Part shown: positions 33,594 through 42,582 of the stretch, one piece after another
Position numbering within the stretch: position 1 is the first letter of the stretch
Layout of the letters: every line of letters begins with the position of its first letter
Assembly (NCBI GenBank): GCA_947646095.1
Contig: CANSFI010000007.1
Coordinates: forward strand, 1 to 63,800
Direction: 5' to 3'
Length of the DNA: 63,800 nt
Source of the DNA: an uncultured Mycoplasmatota bacterium
GTDB lineage: Bacteria > Bacillota_I > Bacilli_A > RF39 > UBA660
Notes under the pieces: generated by a model
What the model saw: only the letters and a program-made list of their open reading frames with translations
Database searches by the model: none
What the model was told of the DNA's origin: nothing
Made by a program: the position numbers and the translations under genes

Positions 33594-36506
33594 ATGGATG
33601 AAAATAAGAATGATAATAAAAGAATAAATAAAGAAGAACTATTAAAAAATGTAGATATAAATTCTATTAAATTAGAAAATAATACTATCATGGGACCATT
33701 AGGGAATCTAACTAATAAAATTAATCCTAATTTTATGAATAAAAATTTATTAAAAAATGATGGTTTTATTAAACCAATAGGAAAAGATGCCTTAAAAAAT
33801 AATTTAGCTATGAGAGGTAGTAATCAAGGTTTAAATGCATTTAATAATGGTCAAAACAATACAGAAGCTGGTAGTACCAATAATACAAAATCTAGTGAAT
33901 CAAAAGAAGCTAATAATAATACATTATCAAAAAATAATAGTTCTTCTGATCCATTAACTTCAAATACCAATAATAAATCAAATAATTCTGGTTTTGCAAG
34001 TAAAAAATCAGGATTGTTTTCAGGTTCAAATAAATCAAAAGATGAAGTACAAGGAAAAGCAAGTGCTACAGAAGATTTTATTAAAAAATTAAAAAAAGCT
34101 AAAATGATAATGGCTATTGTCAGCGCGGTTACTCCTATTGTTTTTCCTATAATAGTAGTATTTATTATAGTAGTAATTATAATGGCTCAAATAATGACAG
34201 TTAGAGATAACATTGTTAAATTAGCAGATCAATTTACGACAGGAGTAGAAAAGTTAGTTAACTTTGCCCAAGGGGATGGATGGATGACTAACGAGGATTC
34301 ATTCTTTAAAAAACTAGATAATGAATATGATAGATTTGAAACAACTGTAAGTGATGGTGGTAAACTAGATATACCTTTAATAGCAGCGACTATTCATTAT
34401 TCTGCAACAACTGATTTGTCAACTTATGAAGATGCAGATCCTGATATAGATTCTAATTTTAATTCCGATAATTTCTTTGATTTAGGAATCAATTTAACTA
34501 AGGATCAAACAGTATCATTTTATAAGGTTTCTAAAGATAAATTAGGTAGTGTATATACATTGTGGCCAGGACAGAAAAGACTACTTGGACACGTAGTAAA
34601 CACAAGTGTTGAACTTAGATTTGGAAATTTGGCTGACGCTGCTAGTGGTTGGTCAACTCTTTTCTCACGCTTTGAAAATGTAATAACAGATACAATGGCA
34701 GATGCATATTGGCAAACTCCAATACAATATATAAATCCTTTAACTGCAATTCCAGCTTTTTTAGATACATATAATAGAGCTTTGGCTTATCAAGAACAAA
34801 TGGGAAGTATCTCAGCATTTCAAGAATATAATAAGAAAAATTTATTATATGAATGCCAAGAATTTGTTTATACATTTAGAGAATTATTTAATAGAATTAA
34901 TGGTAATGATGAGATGCAGATTAAAAAAAATGAAAATGATATATTAGAAGCATATTTTCCTAGTGGAATAATTCCATATCCATATATTACAACAGTTGTA
35001 AACTATGGTCATGGAGAATACCAACAAATGAAAGAGGATATTTTAGATATAAAGGCATTACTAAAAAAAGAAGGAATAGACATTTCTAATAACAATAATG
35101 ATGAAGTTGTCAAAAAAGCTCAAAATAGTAGCAATGATAAATTAAAAGCTTTAGCTACTAGTTACAATGATAATAAAAGTAAGTATATGTATTCTTATAC
35201 TCATTACCTACAAGAGGTTTATATACCATTTACTTATTTTTATAATCAAAATTATACTCAATCACAAGTAGATACTATAGTAGAAGAAATATATGATCAA
35301 AGAGATTTCTATAATTATTTAATAACTGAAAAAGAACCAGAAAATGCTTGTGGAGGTAGTTGTTCATATCCTGTTAATGGTCAAGAGGTAGATAGTTTAA
35401 AAGTAAGATTATTAACATGTAGTAATAGTAAAGGAATACCAATTCCAGGAGAAGAATTAATTGACTTTGAAAAATATATCTTAGGTGTAGTATATGCTGA
35501 AATAGGTCCTAGCGCTCATCCGGAAGCTTTAAAAGTTCAAGCTATAGCTGCTAGAAGCTATGCCTTACTTAGACCAGGTAACATGAATAATGCAGCTGGT
35601 CTTAGATTACAAAAAGAAAATGGTAATTGGGTTTTGTCAATTAGAAATTGTGTAGCTGATCAAGTTTACTGTGATCCTGATAAAGGATGTTCAACTGAGG
35701 TACAACCTACTGGATATAATATGGTAACAGTATATTCAGGAGCAACAACAAAACCTTATAGTTATAAAGGTCCCTTACCAGAAGATGCAGCTATCAGATC
35801 AGCAGTAAGTGAAGTAGCTGGACAAGTACTATTAAATAAAGATGGTAATATCGTTTCAACAGGATATGTCAACACAAATCAAAATAGATGGGATAAACAA
35901 GCAAATGAAGGAAAATCTTATACTGAAATATTAATGTCAGATTATAAAGAAGGATTTAAAATATCATCTCCAAATTGTTCGAATGTTTGTAATGAAGCAA
36001 CTGGAGATTATACACAGTGGAAACAAGCTGGTGCTCCATGGTCAAATATTGTAATTGGTAATGGTCAAACTATAGGAGAAATAGGTTGTTTAGTAACATC
36101 AGTTTCAATTCAAATGGCTAGATCTGGAGTACCATTAACAATTCCAAATTTTAATCCAGGAACATTTGTAGAAGCTATAAGACCATGGGGATTTTCTGAG
36201 GGTGTATTATACATATGGGATAGCGCCACAAAAATTGCTCCAAATTTTGTATATGGTGGTCAAACACCATTAAGTGGGATGTCTAAACAGGCTAAAGCAT
36301 CAACAATTCAAGGATTAATTAATAGTGGTTGTTACGTAGTTATGGAAGTAAAAAGTGGCTGTGGTGGTAATCACTGGGTTGCTGTTGATTATGTTAGTGG
36401 TGATGAAGTGTATATGATGGATCCAAGTTGGCCAGATAAAGTTGTTTGGGATAGATATAATCATACATGTACAACTTCAGCAGCCTGTTATAGAGTAACT
36501 AACTAG
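33594..36506 (+). CDS. T4SS cell-wall enzyme: SpoIID-like and C39-like peptidase domains
   Basis: 970 residues. A disordered cytoplasmic N-terminus (1-160, asparagine/serine-rich) leads to one membrane helix (about 178-200). The outer part starts with an unassigned domain of about 380 residues. Then comes a SpoIID-like domain (about 620-800) with FEKYILGVVYAEIGPSAHPE and ALKVQAIAARSYALL, including the glutamate of this lytic transglycosylase family. Last is a C39_2-type papain-like domain (about 805-965) with EIGCLVTSVSI (Cys), GGNHWVAVDY (His) and MMDPSW (Asp). It takes the place of VirB1-like hydrolases. Confidence 0.82.
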   Translation: MDENKNDNKRINKEELLKNVDINSIKLENNTIMGPLGNLTNKINPNFMNKNLLKNDGFIKPIGKDALKNNLAMRGSNQGLNAFNNGQNNTEAGSTNNTKSSESKEANNNTLSKNNSSSDPLTSNTNNKSNNSGFASKKSGLFSGSNKSKDEVQGKASATEDFIKKLKKAKMIMAIVSAVTPIVFPIIVVFIIVVIIMAQIMTVRDNIVKLADQFTTGVEKLVNFAQGDGWMTNEDSFFKKLDNEYDRFETTVSDGGKLDIPLIAATIHYSATTDLSTYEDADPDIDSNFNSDNFFDLGINLTKDQTVSFYKVSKDKLGSVYTLWPGQKRLLGHVVNTSVELRFGNLADAASGWSTLFSRFENVITDTMADAYWQTPIQYINPLTAIPAFLDTYNRALAYQEQMGSISAFQEYNKKNLLYECQEFVYTFRELFNRINGNDEMQIKKNENDILEAYFPSGIIPYPYITTVVNYGHGEYQQMKEDILDIKALLKKEGIDISNNNNDEVVKKAQNSSNDKLKALATSYNDNKSKYMYSYTHYLQEVYIPFTYFYNQNYTQSQVDTIVEEIYDQRDFYNYLITEKEPENACGGSCSYPVNGQEVDSLKVRLLTCSNSKGIPIPGEELIDFEKYILGVVYAEIGPSAHPEALKVQAIAARSYALLRPGNMNNAAGLRLQKENGNWVLSIRNCVADQVYCDPDKGCSTEVQPTGYNMVTVYSGATTKPYSYKGPLPEDAAIRSAVSEVAGQVLLNKDGNIVSTGYVNTNQNRWDKQANEGKSYTEILMSDYKEGFKISSPNCSNVCNEATGDYTQWKQAGAPWSNIVIGNGQTIGEIGCLVTSVSIQMARSGVPLTIPNFNPGTFVEAIRPWGFSEGVLYIWDSATKIAPNFVYGGQTPLSGMSKQAKASTIQGLINSGCYVVMEVKSGCGGNHWVAVDYVSGDEVYMMDPSWPDKVVWDRYNHTCTTSAACYRVTN

Positions 36507-36519
36507 AAAGGATGATAAA

Positions 36520-37287
36520 ATGAAAAATAAAAAAGCAATCATTATTGTAACTTCAATAATAGGTGTTTATTTGGTTTTAGCTGTCATCCTTTTCGGTTGG
36601 GATAACTTTACAAATAAATTTCAAAGTTTATATATAATGTTAGACTCTGGTGATAAATGGGTATTAAAAGATGGCCATTTTAAAGATGTAGAAGATGATA
36701 AAGAATATAACTGGAAAAAATTTGATGTTTATGTTAATAATCAGTTGCTAGGAAATTATAATTTGTTATATAATAATATTTGGTATCTTTTTGATGACAA
36801 TCGCAATTCTAAATCTTATGGTGGTAGTTTAATAGCTATAAGAGGAAATAAAAAATATGAAGTAATAGATTTTCAAGAAGAAGATTTAAATGAAGAAGAT
36901 TTAAAAAAAGTAAAAAATGTTTTAAAATCAGAAAATATAGAATATACATACAATCTTTCATATAAAAAGAAGGTAACATTAGATGTAGATGGCGACTCAA
37001 AAGAGGAAACAATTTATGCTATATCAAATGTTTTTACCTCTGAACCTAATCAAAAATTTTCAATTGTATTTATCGATAATGATGGTATTGAAGTACTATA
37101 TAAGGATGTGAAAAAACCATCTAAAATGTATGAAATGTGTATGCCTAAAGTTAAATTTATTATTGATATTGATAAAGATTTAAAATATGAAATAATTACT
37201 GAATGTACTTATTTTAGTGTTATGGGTAGTTGTGATAGTTTATATAAAATAAAAAATAATTCATATAAAAAATTTAAAGGATGTTAA
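36520..37287 (+). CDS. Single-pass protein with FG-GAP/EF-like repeats
   Basis: 255 residues: an N-terminal helix (AIIIVTSIIGVYLVLAVILF) followed by an extracytoplasmic domain. Two calcium-loop-like stretches, TLDVDGDSKEETIYA and FIIDIDKDLKYEIITE, resemble the DxDxDG signatures of VCBS/FG-GAP surface domains. It is wedged between the wall enzyme and the coupling protein, where Gram-positive type IV systems often carry VirB8-like or surface factors. No firm family. Confidence 0.55.
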   Translation: MKNKKAIIIVTSIIGVYLVLAVILFGWDNFTNKFQSLYIMLDSGDKWVLKDGHFKDVEDDKEYNWKKFDVYVNNQLLGNYNLLYNNIWYLFDDNRNSKSYGGSLIAIRGNKKYEVIDFQEEDLNEEDLKKVKNVLKSENIEYTYNLSYKKKVTLDVDGDSKEETIYAISNVFTSEPNQKFSIVFIDNDGIEVLYKDVKKPSKMYEMCMPKVKFIIDIDKDLKYEIITECTYFSVMGSCDSLYKIKNNSYKKFKGC

Positions 37288-37298
37288 GGAGGATAAAT

Positions 37299-39539
37299 AT
37301 GAAATTAAAGTTTAGAGCAGAACCTAAAGATTTATTAATTTTTGGTATATTTTGTTTATTTTTACTATACTTTGTTGCTATAGCAGTTTTAAATCTTTCT
37401 TCTTTTGCTAATGAAAATACATTTCATGGATTAAATCCATTGCCAGCATTTACAAAAGAATATATAGTTTATACATTAGTATTTTTCTTTATTGCCCTAG
37501 CAGCAATCATAACTAGTGTTTCTTCATATTTTTTTGATAGAGAAAAAGGTATAGGGCTATCTGTTTCTCCTAAAAAAGAAAAAGGATATTCTCGATGGGC
37601 AACAGATAAAGAAATGAAAAAAAACTTAAAAGTAGTAGTACCAAATGCTGATATGAGTGATGTAGCTGGAATACCACTTATCAATGATGGAAAACATATT
37701 TGGGTTGATGATAGTGAATATCATAATTTAATTATTGGTTCTACTGGTAGTGGTAAAACAGAAATGATAGTACAACCAATGGTAAAATTACTTGCTAAAA
37801 AAGGGGAGTCAATGATTATCACCGATCCTAAAGGTGAAATATATGAAAAAAATGCAGAAGAATTAAGAGAAAAGGGTTACAACATAGTATTATTAAACTT
37901 TCGTAATCCTCAAAATGGTAATTGTTGGAATCCTTTAACATTGCCTTATACTTTACATAAAAATGGTAATCAAGATAAATCTATTGAATTATTAGAGGAC
38001 TTAGCTCTTAACATCCTTTATGATGAATCTAGTAAAGGTCAAGATCCTTTCTGGGAAAAAACATCAGCAGACTATTTTACAGGATTAACTTTAGCATTAT
38101 TTGATGATGCTAAAGAAGAAGAAATAAACTTAAATAGTATTAACTTAATGACTACAGCTGGGGAAGATAAACTAGGTAATACTACATATATAAAAGAATA
38201 TTTTAGTTATAAAGATCAAGCTTCATCTGCCTATATTAATGTTGCTAGTACATTAATGGCACCAAATGATACTAAAAGTAGTATATTATCAGTATTTAAA
38301 CAAAAAATAAAACTTTTTTCTTCACGAGAAAATTTATCAGAAATGTTAGCCCATAGTGATTTTGATATGGATGATATTGGTCGAAAAAAAACAGCCGTAT
38401 TTATTGTAGTTCAAGATGAAAAGAAAACATATCATTCACTTGTTACAATATTCTTAAAACAATGTTATGAAACACTAATTAGAGTAGCTCAAGAAACTGG
38501 TGGAAAACTTCCATATAAAACCAATTTTATTCTAGATGAATTTGCTAATATGCCACCTCTTAAAGATGTTACAACTATGGTAACAGCTGCTCGTAGTCGT
38601 AAAATTAGATTTACTTTCATCATCCAAAACTTTGCACAATTACATGAAGTATATGGTAAAGAAAATGGAGAAACCATTAAGGGTAACTGTGGTAATATCA
38701 TTTATTTAATAAGTAGCGAATTGGGAGCCTTAGAAGAAATAAGTAAATTATGTGGAGAAGTTAAATCTAAAGAAAAAGATAAAACTGCTTCTACACCACT
38801 TGTAACAGTAAGTGATCTACAACGTTTACCACAATGGTCAATGATTGTACTTAGAATTAGAGAATGGCCTTTTAAGACAAAAATGACACCAAATTGGAAA
38901 ATGGTTCAAAATAATTCTTGGGGAAAAAACTATCCAAAATCTGAATATCCAATTAGAGAAAAAAAATCAGTACCTGTATTTAATATAAAAGCTTTTGTCG
39001 ATAAGAAAAAAGAAGAAAAAATAAACAAAATGTTAGGTGAATTTAATAACAGTAACAATCAAATGTCACCATCTAGACCACCAATGCCACCTATACCGCC
39101 TATGTTTGGAGGAGCAGGACCTTCAAATGATGGATTTAATGTTGATGAATTAGTAAAAAGAATAGATGCTAAAATAGCTGAATTAGAAGAAGAAGAAAGA
39201 AGAGAAAAAGAAAAGCTTAATAATCCACAAAATAATGATGTTCAAAATAATTTAAATCCATTAGATAATAACAATCCTGTGGAAAAGAAATCTGATAATA
39301 ATATCAAAAATAGTAAATCTGTGGAAAACTTAAAAGAAAAATCTAGTGATGTAGTTAAACCTGTGGAAAACATTATTGTTAAAACAGAAAAAATTAACAA
39401 TCCTGTGGAAAAAGAAAAAAAGGCAAATAATTCTTTACCTAAAATAGAAAAAACTGTGGAAAAAATAGAACCAAAAGATCAAAGCTATGTTACAGAAGAT
39501 CAGTTTTTCGATGATTTCTTCTTTGATGATGAAGATTAA
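37299..39539 (+). CDS. virD4: VirD4/TraG-like coupling ATPase
   Basis: 746 residues. Two N-terminal helices (about 13-35 and 58-82) are followed by an AAA+ domain with Walker A GSTGSGKTEMIVQPMVKLL, the SMIITDPKGEIYEKNAEEL segment, Walker B NFILDEFANMP and motif FTFIIQNFAQLHEVYG. VirD4 proteins recruit substrates to the channel. The proline/lysine/asparagine-rich tail (residues about 590-746) holds a 14-residue periodic VEK/VEN repeat. ATG 37299 follows AAGGAGGATAAAT; an upstream in-frame ATG lacks a ribosome site. Without a nearby relaxase, the substrate may be protein. Confidence 0.92.
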   Translation: MKLKFRAEPKDLLIFGIFCLFLLYFVAIAVLNLSSFANENTFHGLNPLPAFTKEYIVYTLVFFFIALAAIITSVSSYFFDREKGIGLSVSPKKEKGYSRWATDKEMKKNLKVVVPNADMSDVAGIPLINDGKHIWVDDSEYHNLIIGSTGSGKTEMIVQPMVKLLAKKGESMIITDPKGEIYEKNAEELREKGYNIVLLNFRNPQNGNCWNPLTLPYTLHKNGNQDKSIELLEDLALNILYDESSKGQDPFWEKTSADYFTGLTLALFDDAKEEEINLNSINLMTTAGEDKLGNTTYIKEYFSYKDQASSAYINVASTLMAPNDTKSSILSVFKQKIKLFSSRENLSEMLAHSDFDMDDIGRKKTAVFIVVQDEKKTYHSLVTIFLKQCYETLIRVAQETGGKLPYKTNFILDEFANMPPLKDVTTMVTAARSRKIRFTFIIQNFAQLHEVYGKENGETIKGNCGNIIYLISSELGALEEISKLCGEVKSKEKDKTASTPLVTVSDLQRLPQWSMIVLRIREWPFKTKMTPNWKMVQNNSWGKNYPKSEYPIREKKSVPVFNIKAFVDKKKEEKINKMLGEFNNSNNQMSPSRPPMPPIPPMFGGAGPSNDGFNVDELVKRIDAKIAELEEEERREKEKLNNPQNNDVQNNLNPLDNNNPVEKKSDNNIKNSKSVENLKEKSSDVVKPVENIIVKTEKINNPVEKEKKANNSLPKIEKTVEKIEPKDQSYVTEDQFFDDFFFDDED
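39277..39463 (-). repeat. Five spaced DnaA-box-like 9-mers inside the virD4-like 3' end
   Basis: CTGTGGAAAA occurs at 39277, 39319, 39361, 39403 and 39454. Each holds TGTGGAAAA, whose complement TTTTCCACA fits the relaxed DnaA-box consensus TTWTNCACA. Spacing is exactly 42, 42 and 42 bases, then 51. The same repeats encode a Val-Glu pair every 14 residues. Confidence 0.65.
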
Positions 39540-39541
39540 AA

Positions 39542-39580
39542 CTTTAAAACCTTTAATCCTTTATATTTTAAAGGTTTTTT
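39542..39580 (+). terminator. Terminator closing the Tad/T4SS locus
   Basis: AAAACCTTTAA pairs with TTAAAGGTTTT around a loop and is followed by a T run. Confidence 0.8.
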
Positions 39581-39715
39581 AATATTAAGATATTATCTAA
39601 ACTCTGTTAAAAACAATTCGTAAGACACAAAATTGATAAAATAATGTACTAATAAAATAAACATTCATCATATATGTTTATAAATTTGTTTCATATATTA
39701 TATTAGGGTGGTAAA

Positions 39716-40003
39716 ATGATTCTTAGTATTTCAGTATCTGAATTACTTAAAAAAGGAAATGTTTCTATTATTGATATAAGAAACAATCAAAATTATAATA
39801 ACAATCATATCCCTAACGCTAAAAATATACCAAGTCAAGAATTAGTTAATAATCCTAGTAAGTATTTAGATAAAAATCAAACATATTACTTATATTGTCA
39901 AAAGGGAACAACAAGTATTAGGGTTTGTTCACTATTAAATAGTTTAGGATATAAAACAGTTAATGTAGCAGGTGGATATGAAGCTTGGATATTAGAAAAA
40001 TAG
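39716..40003 (+). CDS. Single-domain rhodanese-like protein
   Basis: 95 residues, about the size of PspE/GlpE-type sulfurtransferases. Motifs: IIDIRNNQNYNNNHIPNAKN (CH2A/DxR-HIPxA) and the active-site loop YCQKGTTS with its catalytic cysteine, then GGYEAW. It moves sulfane sulfur or senses redox state in the cytoplasm; the acceptor is unknown. A ribosome site (AGGGTGGTAAA) precedes the ATG. Confidence 0.88.
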   Translation: MILSISVSELLKKGNVSIIDIRNNQNYNNNHIPNAKNIPSQELVNNPSKYLDKNQTYYLYCQKGTTSIRVCSLLNSLGYKTVNVAGGYEAWILEK

Positions 40004-40253
40004 TTCTTATGATTTAATTGTAAGAATTTTTTTCTAATTATTAAAATTTATTAAACAAATTATTAAAATTAGTTATAATCATAATTAAAATATAAAAAAA
40101 TAATCATTTGTATTAAAAGAACAACTATGATATAGTTGTAAATATGATATGAATTATTATTAAATTAATTAGTGTCTTTCTTTTACCTTATCTGACAAAA
40201 AAGTCATTTCAAATATAGTAAAATATGATAAAATGATATAGAAGGAGATAAAC
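40004..40253. other. A/T-rich intergenic region
   Basis: No gene is seen. A short hairpin after the rhodanese stop (TTCTTATGATTTAATTGTAAGAA, then a T run) is a likely terminator, and TATGATAAAATGATATAG at 40,226-40,243 supplies -10-like sequence for the VTT gene. Confidence 0.4.
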
Positions 40254-40841
40254 ATGAAAGAATTGATAGATACAGTTATAGAATTTTTAAAAGTTCAAGT
40301 TCAAGCAAATAATCCTGTTATTGGTATCATAATAGGTATGTTTGTTATAGTTTTAGAATCTATAATACCAATATTACCATTAGCTGTATTTATTGCTATT
40401 AACATGTTGGTATTTGGAAATATTATAGGTTTTATTATTTCCTGGGTTGCTACTATTTTAGGTTGCATATTATCATTTACTCTATGTAGAAAAGGCTTAA
40501 GTAAAATATTTTATTCTAAAGTAAAAGAAGATAGTACAATTAATGATTATATGAAAAAAATATCTAATATAAAATTTTCTAATCTAGTTCTTATAACAGC
40601 ATTACCATTTACACCAGCTTTTGCTGTTAATATAGCATCTGGTCTTTCTACTATTTCTTATCATAAATTTATTTTAGCTATCATTATAGCCAAATTATCT
40701 ATAGTATATTTTTGGGGATTTATTGGAACTACTTTTTTAGAAAGTATTACTAATATTAATGTATTAATAGAATTATGTTTAATTATATTAGGGGCATATA
40801 TAATATCAAAAATAGTAATGAAAAAATTTAATATTGATTAG
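40254..40841 (+). CDS. VTT-domain (TVP38/DedA-like) membrane protein
   Basis: 195 residues with five hydrophobic segments. The VTT core includes VLESIIPILPLAVFIAINML and the motif TALPFTPAFAVNIASGL, similar to the conserved 'R.iP..P....n..aG' stretch (the arginine is replaced by Ala here). VTT proteins are membrane scramblase/transporter-like; some recycle undecaprenyl phosphate. AGAAGGAGATAAAC precedes the ATG. The rmuC gene starts 10 bases after its stop. Confidence 0.8.
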   Translation: MKELIDTVIEFLKVQVQANNPVIGIIIGMFVIVLESIIPILPLAVFIAINMLVFGNIIGFIISWVATILGCILSFTLCRKGLSKIFYSKVKEDSTINDYMKKISNIKFSNLVLITALPFTPAFAVNIASGLSTISYHKFILAIIIAKLSIVYFWGFIGTTFLESITNINVLIELCLIILGAYIISKIVMKKFNID

Positions 40842-40851
40842 GAGGTTTTTT

Positions 40852-41922
40852 ATGGAGTATGTAATAATAGGAATATTAGTAATAATTTTAGTTTTAACAA
40901 TTATTTCACTTACTAAAAATATTAATGAATCTAATATAACAGAAAGATTAGGAAAATTAGAAACAAATACTATTAAAGAATTAGGTGAATTTAAATCTTC
41001 AATTGCACATAATTTAAATGAAGATTTCAATAACTTAAATGAAAAAATGGAAGAAAAATTACGATTAATTAACGATCGTGTTAATGAAAGATTGGATGAA
41101 AATTTTGAAAAAACTAATAAAACATTTACATCAGTATTAGAAAGATTATCTAAAATTGATGAAGCACAAAAAAAGATAGATGTTTTATCTAATGATATAG
41201 TATCTCTTCAAAGTATTTTAACTGATAAAAAAACTAGAGGTATATTCGGGGAAATAAATTTAAAACATATTATGAGTAGTGTTTTTGGAGAAAATAATGA
41301 AAAAATATATAAACTTCAATATACATTAAGTAATGGAAATATCGCTGATTGTGTACTATTCGCACCATCACCACTAGGGACAATTGCTATCGATTCTAAA
41401 TTTCCACTTGAAAATTATCAAAATATGGTTGATAAAAACAACACAAGTGTTAAAAGAGAACAGTCTGAAAAACTATTTAAGATTGATATGAAGAAACATA
41501 TAGATGCAATAGCTGATAAATATATTATTTTAGGTACTACTTCTGAACAGGCAATATTATTTTTGCCAGCTGAAGCAATATTTGCAGAAATTAACGCTTA
41601 TCATCAGGATATTATTGATTATGCTTATAAAAGACATGTTTGGATAACTTCTCCAACTACTTTAATAAGTACATTAACAACCATTCAAGTTATTATCAAA
41701 AATATTGAAAGAGATAAATATGCTAATATTATTCATCAGGAATTAAATTTATTATCAGAAGAATTTAAGAGATATAAAGATCGTTGGGATAAACTTTACC
41801 GTAGCATTGAAACTGTTTCTAAGGATGTAAAAGATATATATACAACTACTAATAAAATAACTAAAAGATTTGATTCAATAAATCAAGTAGATATGGAGGA
41901 ATTAACTCATGAAGAAGATTAA
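40852..41922 (+). CDS. rmuC: DNA recombination protein RmuC
   Basis: 356 residues. An N-terminal membrane helix (MEYVIIGILVIILVLTIISL) leads into a long coiled coil (about 25-115), then the RmuC nuclease-like domain with GIFGEINLKHIMSSVF, DCVLFAP, IAIDSKFPLENYQNM and LFLPAEAIFAEI. RmuC limits inverted-repeat rearrangements by an unknown biochemical step. ATG 40852 follows TAGGAGGTTTTTT; a longer frame from 40834 lacks a ribosome site. Confidence 0.9.
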   Translation: MEYVIIGILVIILVLTIISLTKNINESNITERLGKLETNTIKELGEFKSSIAHNLNEDFNNLNEKMEEKLRLINDRVNERLDENFEKTNKTFTSVLERLSKIDEAQKKIDVLSNDIVSLQSILTDKKTRGIFGEINLKHIMSSVFGENNEKIYKLQYTLSNGNIADCVLFAPSPLGTIAIDSKFPLENYQNMVDKNNTSVKREQSEKLFKIDMKKHIDAIADKYIILGTTSEQAILFLPAEAIFAEINAYHQDIIDYAYKRHVWITSPTTLISTLTTIQVIIKNIERDKYANIIHQELNLLSEEFKRYKDRWDKLYRSIETVSKDVKDIYTTTNKITKRFDSINQVDMEELTHEED

Positions 41923-42517
41923 TATATTACTTATACTAGTATTAAGTATAGGTGGTATTATTTATAGTATAAATCCTATTATGAATGGACTTTTATATAA
42001 AGCCTTAATATGTTTATCTGTTGTACCTGTAGCATTAGTACCAACAATATTTAAGTATTTATTTAAAATAAAAATAACTTCATCAACAGAGTTTATATAT
42101 TTGATATTTATTTTCTTTTCTCATTTTTTAGGTTCTATTGTAAACTTATATCATATTGTTAACAATTATGATAAAATAATGCATTTAATTTCAGGAATTG
42201 TTACAGCTTTCTTTGGATTACTTATACTATTATATTTAAAGAAATATAATAATAAAACAATATTTTTTAATGTTTTATTTATAATAGCATTTGTGTTAAT
42301 GATAGCTTCTTTTTGGGAATTTTTTGAATTTTTCAACGATAATTTATTTAGAAAAGATGCTCAAAATGTTTTAACAACAGGGGTAGCTGATACAATGAAA
42401 GATATGATAGCAGCATTTATAGGATCTATTTTATTTAATATCATGTATATATATGAAGAAAAAACTAATAATACTATCATTATAAAAAGGTTTATTAAAG
42501 AAATCCAAAGTATTTAA
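41909..42517 (+). CDS. Multi-pass membrane protein (DUF2238/YjdF-like)
   Basis: 202 residues with five or six membrane helices. The conserved part, YDKIMHLISGIVTAFFGLLI, then FWEFFEFFNDN and TGVADTMKDMIAAFIGSILF, matches the DUF2238/YjdF membrane family ('WD...H..sG', 'WE..E', 'DT..Dm..n..Ga'). Its start overlaps the rmuC stop by 14 bases, so it is co-translated. Function unknown. Confidence 0.7.
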   Translation: MKKINILLILVLSIGGIIYSINPIMNGLLYKALICLSVVPVALVPTIFKYLFKIKITSSTEFIYLIFIFFSHFLGSIVNLYHIVNNYDKIMHLISGIVTAFFGLLILLYLKKYNNKTIFFNVLFIIAFVLMIASFWEFFEFFNDNLFRKDAQNVLTTGVADTMKDMIAAFIGSILFNIMYIYEEKTNNTIIIKRFIKEIQSI

Positions 42518-42582
42518 TAAATTAAAATTAAATACTATATTTTTTTCATAATTTAATCTATAATAGAATAGAGGTGTAGAAT

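Noticed and set aside
16169-39539. The T4SS-like block as an integrative conjugative element
   Set aside because: No relaxase, integrase, single-strand-binding or partition gene and no terminal repeats are seen in the block; stop-codon use matches core genes and chromosomal genes flank it.
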